Positions 1 through 6,278 of a DNA stretch of 42,075 nt are shown here, piece after piece. A program made the translations under genes and the position numbers. The stretch is taken from assembly GCA_017398485.1 (NCBI GenBank), contig JAFQFY010000040.1, forward strand, positions 1 through 42,075, read 5' to 3'. The notes below the pieces were generated by a model. It was not told the DNA's origin. It worked only from the letters and a program-made list of their open reading frames with translations, and did no database searches. How positions within the stretch are numbered: position 1 is the first letter of the stretch; each line of letters starts with the position of its first letter. The DNA comes from Clostridia bacterium. GTDB taxonomy: Bacteria; Bacillota; Clostridia; Oscillospirales; Acutalibacteraceae.

Positions 1-625
<625 letters not shown>

Positions 626-652
626 TCAAGTTTATAACGAAAATTCGGGTAA

Positions 653-1312
653 TTATAACCATAATTCGCGTATACGTTGCTCAAGTTGCGCAAAATCCGC
701 CGCCAAAGCCGTCGCACCGGCTGTTACAAGCTCCTCCTGCGAGCCGTAACCGTACAAAACGCCGATCGACCGCAAGCCGTTTTCACGCGCGCCCACTACG
801 TCGTATTTCCGATCGCCGATCATCACAGCGTTATCGGCAGAAATATCGGGATAACGCTCGCGCAAATACGCGATCACGGCACTTTTCGTAGGGCGGCTCT
901 CATCAAGCGTGTTGCCGGCGATAAAATCAAAATAGCCGTCGAGCGAAAAATGCTTTAAAATCTGCACGGTATACTCTTCCGGCTTGGAGGTGGCTATCAA
1001 GAGAGTGTACCCTTCTTCTTTAAGTGTCTGCAAAAACGATGGCACGTCTTCGTAAAGCGTGTTTTCAAACATGCCCGTTGAGGAAAAACGCTCGCGATAG
1101 TAGGCAAGCGCCGCATCCGCCTGCGCAGCCGTCAAACCGTGCCGCTTCATGAAAGACTCCGTTAGCGGCGGACCGATATACGGATATAACTCGCGCCGAT
1201 CCGGAACACGGATACCGAACTTTTCCAATGCATACATAACGCAATTCGTGATACCGATCATCGGATCGGTCAAGGTTCCGTCAAGGTCGAACAACAGATA
1301 TTTGTTTGGCAC
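653..1312 (-). CDS. HAD-superfamily phosphatase (phosphoglycolate phosphatase / 5'-nucleotidase-like)
   Basis: Predicted cytosolic Mg-dependent phosphomonoesterase of 219 residues. Motif I is FDLDGTLTD near residue 8 (nucleophile Asp9, general acid Asp11), motif II is the Ser in IATSKPE, and motif IV is MIGDRKYDVVGA, all in order, with an alpha-helical cap between motifs I and II (subclass I). The open frame extends upstream to 1357, but the GTG at 1312 is preferred: it has GGGGAG six bases upstream and gives the usual MPNKYLLFDLDGT start. The substrate cannot be told from sequence; relatives are annotated as phosphoglycolate phosphatases or nucleotidases. It is a single gene between nifJ and the divergent SPFH gene, with no clear terminator behind it. 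Confidence 0.85.
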   Translation of the reverse strand: MPNKYLLFDLDGTLTDPMIGITNCVMYALEKFGIRVPDRRELYPYIGPPLTESFMKRHGLTAAQADAALAYYRERFSSTGMFENTLYEDVPSFLQTLKEEGYTLLIATSKPEEYTVQILKHFSLDGYFDFIAGNTLDESRPTKSAVIAYLRERYPDISADNAVMIGDRKYDVVGARENGLRSIGVLYGYGSQEELVTAGATALAADFAQLEQRIRELWL

Positions 1313-1378
1313 GGGAATCTCCCCTTTCACAGCCGATTTTACCATATTTTCTCGCACGGCGCAACGGCTATTTCTCTA

Positions 1379-1407
1379 TTGCAATTAGAATAATATTATG
1401 GTATCAT
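1379..1407 (+). promoter_or_regulatory. Sigma-A type promoter of the SPFH-MFS-GDPD-CAP gene run
   Basis: -35 TTGCAA (1379-1384), 17-bp spacer, -10 TATCAT (1402-1407), about 37 bases before the ATG at 1444. It sits between divergent genes. Confidence 0.55.
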
Positions 1408-1443
1408 TAAAGTGTCTAACAAAATTGTTGAGAGGAGCATATT

Positions 1444-2394
1444 ATGGAATACGTATTTATTATCTTGATCGTCATCGGTATCATCATTCTGCTCAACCTG
1501 CGCGTTGTGCCGCAGGCGCACGAATATGTCACGGAATTTCTCGGGAAATACCGCAAGACCTGGACTGCCGGCCTGCATTTGAAGATCCCGTTCTTTGAGC
1601 GAATCGCCAAGAAGATCACGCTCAAAGAGCAGGTGCTTGACTCCCCTCCCCAGCCGGTCATCACCAAAGATAACGTCACCATGCAAATAGACACCGTCGT
1701 CTATTATCGCATTTTCGATGCGAAGCTCTACACCTACGGTGTCGTCAACCCCATCAACGCGCTGGCGAACCTGACAGCCACCACCCTGCGAAACTTGGTG
1801 GGTGAGCTCGAACTGGACGGTACGCTCACCTCGCGCGATACCATCAACGGTAAGATGACCTCCATCCTTGACGAAGCCACCGATCAATGGGGCATCAAAG
1901 TCGGTCGCGTAGAGCTTAAAAATATCATTCCTCCCAAAGAGATCCAAATGGCGATGGAAAAGCAGATGAAAGCTGAGCGCGACCGCCGCGAAACGCTGTT
2001 GCAGGCGGAGGGTCACAAAGCGGCCGCCATTACGCGCGCCGAAGGTGAAAAGCAGGCGGCCATCCTCGCCGCCGAAGGCGAACGCGACGCGGCGATCGCC
2101 CGCGCCGAAGGCGAAGCAAAAGCACTGCTTCTCGCCCGTCAAGCCGAGGCGGAGGGCTTGCGTCTTTTGCGCGAGGCCGCTCCCGATGAGGCGGTGCTTG
2201 AACTCAAAAAATACGACGCACTCGTGCGTATGGCAGACGGTCGCGCCTCAAAGATCATCGTTCCCACCGACGCAGTCAACGCCGTCAAACGTGACGTGAT
2301 GTTCAGCGAAGCCTCGGGACTCGGCGATACCACGCCGCCGGATAACACGCCCGATCCGATCAAGAAGAAACCGGATCCGTGCTGTGATGAGTGA
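1444..2394 (+). CDS. SPFH/band-7 membrane scaffold protein (stomatin/prohibitin family)
   Basis: A 316-residue protein with one N-terminal membrane segment (about residues 2-21), then an SPFH domain containing the family block TAGLHLKIPFFERIAKKITLKEQVLD-like region (residues 35-62) and DNVTMQIDTVVYYRI (about 75-90). An alanine/glutamate-rich coiled coil built of AEGE/AEAE repeats follows (about 180-245). Such proteins oligomerise on the cytoplasmic membrane and organise microdomains or regulate FtsH-like proteases; ftsH occurs in this window but far away. No NfeD partner lies beside it. The tail is Pro/Asp/Lys-rich and ends with a Cys pair (CCDE), unusual for the family. SD GAGAGGAG precedes the ATG. 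It is the first gene of a plus-strand run with short gaps. Family call is firm, role inferred. Confidence 0.9.
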   Translation: MEYVFIILIVIGIIILLNLRVVPQAHEYVTEFLGKYRKTWTAGLHLKIPFFERIAKKITLKEQVLDSPPQPVITKDNVTMQIDTVVYYRIFDAKLYTYGVVNPINALANLTATTLRNLVGELELDGTLTSRDTINGKMTSILDEATDQWGIKVGRVELKNIIPPKEIQMAMEKQMKAERDRRETLLQAEGHKAAAITRAEGEKQAAILAAEGERDAAIARAEGEAKALLLARQAEAEGLRLLREAAPDEAVLELKKYDALVRMADGRASKIIVPTDAVNAVKRDVMFSEASGLGDTTPPDNTPDPIKKKPDPCCDE

Positions 2395-2423
2395 AATAAC
2401 GACGTAAACAAGGAGTTATTAAG

Positions 2424-3746
2424 ATGAAACTCAATTACCGCCGCACCCTTTTGGTCGGCTTGGCCTTCCTTTCCATTTCCGCTTTCTGGCAAATGTACGA
2501 CGGCGTCATTCCGAAGATCCTAACGGGTACGTTTGGCATCGGCGAGACCGTTTCCGGCGGCATTATGGCCGCCGACAATGTACTCGCACTGTTCCTGTTG
2601 CCGTTATTCGGCTCGCTGTCCGATAAGTGCTCCACGCGCATCGGACGACGCATGCCGTTCATCCAGTTCGGCACGATCGGTGCTGTTTTGCTGATGCTTA
2701 TTCTTCCCTTAATCGACAACAGCTACGCCGCCGCACCTGCCGCCTGGAAATTGATCGCCTTTATTGTCGTGCTGGGCTTGCTGCTTCTCACGATGGGTGT
2801 GTATCGCTCTCCGGCCGTTGCGCTGATGCCCGACGTCACGCCGAAGCCTCTGCGCAGTAAGGGTAATGCCATTATCAACCTCATGGGCGCCGCCGGCGGT
2901 ATCCTGTATTTGATCGTATCCAGCGTACTTTACTCCAAGAGCCGCATCGGTAACGTTGAACACGTCGATTACTTCTTGCTCTTTGCGATCGTCGCCGGTA
3001 TTATGGCGGTCGCCGTGCTGGTGCTGCGTCTGACTATCGATGAGCCGAAGCTCGTTAACGAGGCAAAGGTCTACGACGAGCCCGACGAAGCAGTCGAAGT
3101 CATCGGCGAGAAGCAAAAGCTTTCCAAACCGGTACTCAAAAGTCTTATCTTTCTGCTTCTTTCAGTTTTTCTTTGGTTCTTCGGCTATAACGGCATCACC
3201 ACCTGGTTTACCACCTTCGCCGATCAGGCATGGAACATGGAACTTGGCGACGCGAGCCTGTGCTTGACCATCGCCACGGCCGGCGCCATCGTGTCGTATA
3301 TCCCGATCGGCATGCTGTCCTCGAAGATCGGCCGCAAGAAGTCTATTCTTCTCGGTGCCGCCGTCTTAGCGAGTTGCTTTGCCGCCGCCTATATCTACAC
3401 GCTGTACGCAAGCGCGTTTTCTCCGCTGCTGTATATCGTCTTCGTGTTGGTCGGATTTGCTTGGGCAGCCATTAGCGTCAACTCGCTGCCGATGGTTGTC
3501 GAAATGTGCCACCTCTCTGACGTAGGTCGCTTCACCGGCTATTATTACACCTTCTCCATGGCGGCGCAGACCATCACCCCCATTGCCGCAGGCGCCCTGC
3601 TGGAAAACGTCAGTTACAAGGTACTGTTCCTCTATTCCGCACTGTTCGTTGCCGCATCGTTCGTCACGATGCTGTTCGTACGTCACGGCGATACGGTAGT
3701 GGATTCAAAAAAGTCGTTGCTTGAAAACTTCGATGTTGAGGATTGA
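2424..3746 (+). CDS. MFS transporter, GPH/SLC45-like (probable sugar or glycoside permease)
   Basis: A 440-residue integral membrane protein with about 12 hydrophobic segments. The loop between TM2 and TM3 reads GSLSDKCSTRIGRRMPFIQFG, close to the signature of the glycoside-pentoside-hexuronide and SLC45 sucrose-type carriers, and a second copy-like motif GMLSSKIGRKKSILLG follows in the second half. A central cytosolic loop (about residues 215-240) is acidic. SD AAGGAG lies just before the ATG. It lies 29 bases after the SPFH gene and 3 bases before the glycerophosphodiesterase, suggesting co-transcription. The substrate is not determinable from sequence; a sugar or a glycerophospho-compound processed by the next gene are both possible. 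Confidence 0.82.
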   Translation: MKLNYRRTLLVGLAFLSISAFWQMYDGVIPKILTGTFGIGETVSGGIMAADNVLALFLLPLFGSLSDKCSTRIGRRMPFIQFGTIGAVLLMLILPLIDNSYAAAPAAWKLIAFIVVLGLLLLTMGVYRSPAVALMPDVTPKPLRSKGNAIINLMGAAGGILYLIVSSVLYSKSRIGNVEHVDYFLLFAIVAGIMAVAVLVLRLTIDEPKLVNEAKVYDEPDEAVEVIGEKQKLSKPVLKSLIFLLLSVFLWFFGYNGITTWFTTFADQAWNMELGDASLCLTIATAGAIVSYIPIGMLSSKIGRKKSILLGAAVLASCFAAAYIYTLYASAFSPLLYIVFVLVGFAWAAISVNSLPMVVEMCHLSDVGRFTGYYYTFSMAAQTITPIAAGALLENVSYKVLFLYSALFVAASFVTMLFVRHGDTVVDSKKSLLENFDVED

Positions 3747-3749
3747 TCC

Positions 3750-4583
3750 ATGATTATTGTATACATTGTTCTCGGCTTGCTCGTACTGCTTGCGGCTCTG
3801 GTAACGTTTTGTCTGGCGCCGGGTCGTCGCCGTGATGCGCAATTGTTTAAAACTGTCTTCTTTGCTCACCGCGGTCTTCACACCGAGGACGGCGAAGCAC
3901 CGGAAAACTCACTTGCCGCCTTCGAACGCGCGCGGCAGGCCGGTTACGGCGTGGAGCTGGATGTTCAGTTCACCGCCGACCGCCGAGTCGTCGTCTTTCA
4001 CGACAAGGACCTCAAACGTGTGTGCGGCGTGGATAAGCGCGTCGACGAGTTAACCTACGCCGAGTTGTCTGCATACACCCTGCAAGGCGGTCAGGAGCAC
4101 ATACCGCTTCTCACTGATGCCCTTGCCGTACTGGGCGACACGCCGCTTCTGTGTGAATTCAAAAGCTACGGCGCCGTTTCCGACACCTCTCTGTGCGAGG
4201 CCGCGTGGCCGATCCTCAAAGATTACAACGGGCCGTTGCTGATGGAGTCTTTTAATCCGTTTATGGTGCGCTGGTTTTATAAAAATCAGCCGCAAGTCAC
4301 GCGCGGTATTCTTTCGACCTGCTACGAGGATGTTGAAGAGGTCACCTACTGGCAGGGCGTGGCATTGGGCGCGTTGCTGACCAATTTCCTCATACGCCCG
4401 AATTTTATCGCATTTGATTATCAATACAAGCACAAGTTCATGTTCCGCCTGTGTCAATTTCTGTTCCATCCTCTATCCGCGGCATGGACGATAACCGACA
4501 ATCAGATGCACAAGGACGCGTTAAAGTCATTTGACACCTGTATTTTTGAACAATTTTACCCAACCAACCGTGTGAATCACTGA
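3750..4583 (+). CDS. Membrane-anchored glycerophosphodiester phosphodiesterase
   Basis: Hydrolyses glycerophosphodiesters (deacylated phospholipids) to sn-glycerol 3-phosphate and an alcohol. The 277-residue protein has one N-terminal membrane helix (residues 2-22) followed by a GDPD TIM barrel. Visible catalytic and metal positions are His40-Arg41, Glu52-Asn53, Glu69-x-Asp71 and His84-Asp85, all expected for the family. A CEFK block further on supplies the downstream metal or phosphate-binding residues. It begins 3 bases after the MFS gene stop with GAGGA upstream, so translation is probably coupled. Proximity to a permease and a cell-envelope lipoprotein points to lipid-derived headgroup salvage at the membrane, but this is inference. 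Confidence 0.9.
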   Translation: MIIVYIVLGLLVLLAALVTFCLAPGRRRDAQLFKTVFFAHRGLHTEDGEAPENSLAAFERARQAGYGVELDVQFTADRRVVVFHDKDLKRVCGVDKRVDELTYAELSAYTLQGGQEHIPLLTDALAVLGDTPLLCEFKSYGAVSDTSLCEAAWPILKDYNGPLLMESFNPFMVRWFYKNQPQVTRGILSTCYEDVEEVTYWQGVALGALLTNFLIRPNFIAFDYQYKHKFMFRLCQFLFHPLSAAWTITDNQMHKDALKSFDTCIFEQFYPTNRVNH

Positions 4584-4594
4584 AGGAGATTTCC

Positions 4595-5611
4595 ATGAAA
4601 AAACACAGTACTATTCTATGCCTCTTGCTTTGTTTGACCATTCTGTGCAGTTGCTCTGCGCCCCTCGAAACGCCGACTCCGTCTGCACCGACCGACAGCG
4701 AAGTGCCGGTATCGAGCGCAGACTCCACGACAACAACCACAGATGAAGCTGCGTCAAGCACCGACTCGTCTGCCGCCGACTCGACGACCACTGCTACGTC
4801 GTCCGGCGACCCTACAACGAGCGGAACATCCAAGGACAACAGCACGACGAGCGCAAGGACAAGCACCACCAAACGCACTGACAGTTCCTCCACAACAAAG
4901 CCGACCTCGACCACAACCTCCTCGGCTAAGCCAAACGGATCTAAATATGCCGTCTCCCTCACGGTAGACACCATGCCCAACAAGACGAAATATCACACGG
5001 GCGACACGGGCGACTCGCTCGACACGACCGGCCTTGTGCTCAAGATCTCTTTCAACGACGGCTCAAGCGAGAAAGTGACGAGCGGATATCAGACCTACGG
5101 CTTCTATGCCAAAACACCGGGCACAAAGACGATCACCGTCGCTTATAAGCGTGGCGAGTCAACCCTCACCTGCACATACAACGTTACGGTAGAAAAGAAA
5201 ACGCACAACACGCCGAACATCAGCGGCACCTATCATGCGGACAAGGCCAACGCCGTCTTGAAGATGCTTAACGAAGCGCGTAAAAGCGCCGGAATCAGTG
5301 AACTGAAAATGGACACCGGCAACCTTATGAATGCCGCCAAGATCCGCGCCAAAGAGATCACGATCGACTGGGCACACGAACGCCCCGATCACGATAGCTG
5401 GTACACCGTGTTCGACGAAGAAAACGCCGATTACGCTGCGCGCGGCGAAAACCTCGCCAAGGGTCACACCTCGGCCGAATCCGTGTTCGAAGGTTGGAAA
5501 AACTCACCCGTCCACAATGAGAATATGATGAGTGCCGACTTCACGCATGTAAGCATTGCGTGCCTGGAATACAACAGCCAACTGTACTGGGTACAGTTGT
5601 TCGGCGGCTGA
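4595..5611 (+). CDS. CAP/SCP-domain lipoprotein with Ser/Thr-rich stalk and bacterial Ig-like domain
   Basis: A 338-residue predicted extracellular lipoprotein. The signal peptide ends in a lipobox (LCSC, lipidated Cys20). Residues about 25-110 form a Ser/Thr/Ala-rich, low-complexity stalk likely to span the wall. Residues about 112-198 resemble a Big_3-type Ig-like domain (TGLVLKISFNDGSSE and GTKTITVAYKRGE). The C-terminal CAP domain (about 210-338) has the HERPD, GENLAKGH, GWKNSPVHNENM and YWVQLFGG blocks matching the CAP1-CAP4 motifs. CAP proteins of spore-formers include SafA/YkwD-like factors, but no enzymatic role is certain. It starts 11 bases after the GDPD stop with GAAGGAG upstream and is the last gene of the run. 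No convincing terminator follows. Confidence 0.9.
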   Translation: MKKHSTILCLLLCLTILCSCSAPLETPTPSAPTDSEVPVSSADSTTTTTDEAASSTDSSAADSTTTATSSGDPTTSGTSKDNSTTSARTSTTKRTDSSSTTKPTSTTTSSAKPNGSKYAVSLTVDTMPNKTKYHTGDTGDSLDTTGLVLKISFNDGSSEKVTSGYQTYGFYAKTPGTKTITVAYKRGESTLTCTYNVTVEKKTHNTPNISGTYHADKANAVLKMLNEARKSAGISELKMDTGNLMNAAKIRAKEITIDWAHERPDHDSWYTVFDEENADYAARGENLAKGHTSAESVFEGWKNSPVHNENMMSADFTHVSIACLEYNSQLYWVQLFGG

Positions 5612-5654
5612 TTTTACCACGGCGAAAATATTTCACAAAACTGCTAAAAAACCC

Positions 5655-5683
5655 TTGACAAACCGCAACTCGCGCGTTATAAT
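5655..5683 (+). promoter_or_regulatory. Perfect consensus sigma-A promoter of tRNA-Leu
   Basis: -35 TTGACA (5655-5660), 17-bp spacer, -10 TATAAT (5678-5683), 37 bases before the tRNA 5' end. The 5' leader contains a 10-bp imperfect hairpin (5687-5714). Confidence 0.9.
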
Positions 5684-5720
5684 CGTATTCGTTCGCTGAA
5701 CACGGCGAGCGAATAGATAT

Positions 5721-5807
5721 GCGGGTATGGCGGAATTGGCAGACGCGTTAGATTCAGGTTCTAATGGTCGCAAGGCTGTGCAGGTTCAAGTCCTGTTACC
5801 CGCACCA
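5721..5807 (+). tRNA. tRNA-Leu (anticodon CAG), CCA encoded
   Basis: The acceptor strand GCGGGTA at 5721-5727 pairs with TACCCGC at 5797-5803, followed by discriminator A and an encoded CCA (5805-5807). The D arm contains GGCGGAATTGGCAGAC. The anticodon stem TTAGA/TCTAA encloses the loop TTCAGGT, giving anticodon CAG (reads CUG, leucine). A long class II variable arm and a T arm with GGTTCAAGTCC follow, all typical of leucine tRNA. Its promoter lies at 5655-5683 and its terminator at 5807-5844. The 3' end recurs 163 bases downstream (see 5944-5972). Confidence 0.97.
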
Positions 5808-5844
5808 AAATCAGGAGTCGGACATTAGTCCGGCTCCTGATTTT
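5807..5844 (+). terminator. Rho-independent terminator of tRNA-Leu
   Basis: A 17-bp stem with one G-U pair, four-base loop ATTA, ending in TTTT (5807-5823 pairs with 5828-5844). It abuts the CCA end directly. Confidence 0.88.
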
Positions 5845-5867
5845 CGTTGTTGTGTATTGACGTAGAG

Positions 5868-5902
5868 CCTCTTCAAATCCATCAGGATTTGAAGAGGGTT
5901 TT
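5868..5902 (+). terminator. Second hairpin, terminator-like, behind tRNA-Leu
   Basis: A perfect 13-bp stem (5868-5880 with 5885-5897), loop ATCA, then GTTTT. It has the form of a Rho-independent terminator, but no gene that would need it lies between it and the tRNA terminator at 5807-5844. Its GG overlaps the start of a further 9-bp inverted repeat (GGTTTTGCG at 5897-5905 with CGCAAAACC at 5935-5943). Confidence 0.6.
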
Positions 5903-5943
5903 GCGAGCAGTGACCTCGACGCGCACAAGGTTGCCGCAAAACC

Positions 5944-5972
5944 GGTTCAAACGTCCTGTTACCCGCACCAAA
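5944..5972 (+). repeat. Duplicated 3' end of tRNA-Leu(CAG): att-site scar or tRNA remnant
   Basis: The bases from the T loop through the CCA end recur here. GTCCTGTTACCCGCACCAAA is identical at 5790-5809 and 5953-5972, and GGTTCAA just upstream is also shared, separated by a two-base insertion. No acceptor 5' strand, D arm or anticodon arm is recognisable before it, so it is not a functional tRNA. A tRNA 3' end copied downstream of an intact tRNA is the usual footprint of site-specific integration by a tyrosine recombinase, but a decayed tandem tRNA copy would look similar. It is followed by its own terminator hairpin. Confidence 0.75.
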
Positions 5973-5977
5973 GCATT

Positions 5978-6028
5978 CAAACCCGAACCTTTTACCAATC
6001 GGTGAAACGTTCGGGTTTGTTGTTTTTT
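5978..6028 (+). terminator. Long hairpin terminator after the tRNA 3'-end copy
   Basis: The outer stem CAAACCCGAAC (5978-5988) pairs with GTTCGGGTTTG (6009-6019). The inner stem TTTTACC/GGTGAAA continues it across a C-C mismatch around loop AATC, followed by TTGTTTTTT. It is a strong intrinsic terminator on the plus strand. Confidence 0.85.
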
Positions 6029-6203
6029 AAAATCGAAAAATTGACCTGCATTCAGATCTATACCAAAAGTGCTGTGTGTTTCTATATTCAAACAAGTGGT
6101 GACTAATCGAGAAGTATTCGCTAATCCTTATGTTTCTCCACCCTTAATTTAATCTTGCAAAGGCAAATAGGGCCCACACTGTTTTACTTTTAATTTCTTG
6201 GAA

Positions 6204-6264
6204 ATTTGCGAAAAGGAATTGCTTTATATAATTATGTATGATATACTAATGTGAATTCGCAAAT
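6204..6264 (+). promoter_or_regulatory. Candidate operator: 9-bp inverted repeat flanking the esterase promoter
   Basis: ATTTGCGAA at 6204-6212 is the exact reverse complement of TTCGCAAAT at 6256-6264; the two arms are 52 bp apart, about five helical turns. They bracket the promoter at 6219-6247. The arrangement fits two sites for a repressor or a looped complex, or the base of a stem in the leader transcript. No cognate regulator gene is adjacent. Confidence 0.5.
6219..6247 (+). promoter_or_regulatory. Sigma-A type promoter of the esterase-OPT-PqqD unit
   Basis: -35 TTGCTT (6219-6224), 17-bp spacer ending in TGA, -10 TATACT (6242-6247), 31 bases before the ATG at 6279. Confidence 0.6.
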
Positions 6265-6278
6265 AGGAGTGATCTTAT

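Larger units (their letters stand above)
6029..6278. other. AT-rich intergenic leader before the esterase-OPT-PqqD unit
   Basis: Part of the only gene-free stretch over 300 bases (5808-6278). It is clearly richer in A+T than the flanking genes. Apart from the promoter and inverted repeat at 6204-6264 I see no coding sequence with an SD, no RNA fold I recognise, and no riboswitch. Confidence 0.7.

Noticed and set aside
4438..4983. Val/Leu-rich minus-strand frame opposite the CAP lipoprotein stalk
   Set aside because: It is the complement of the Ser/Thr codon repeats and has no family.
5882..6091. 69-codon minus-strand frame in the tRNA-Leu downstream region
   Set aside because: It spans the tRNA 3'-end copy and a terminator hairpin, has no SD, and is in an AT-rich leader.
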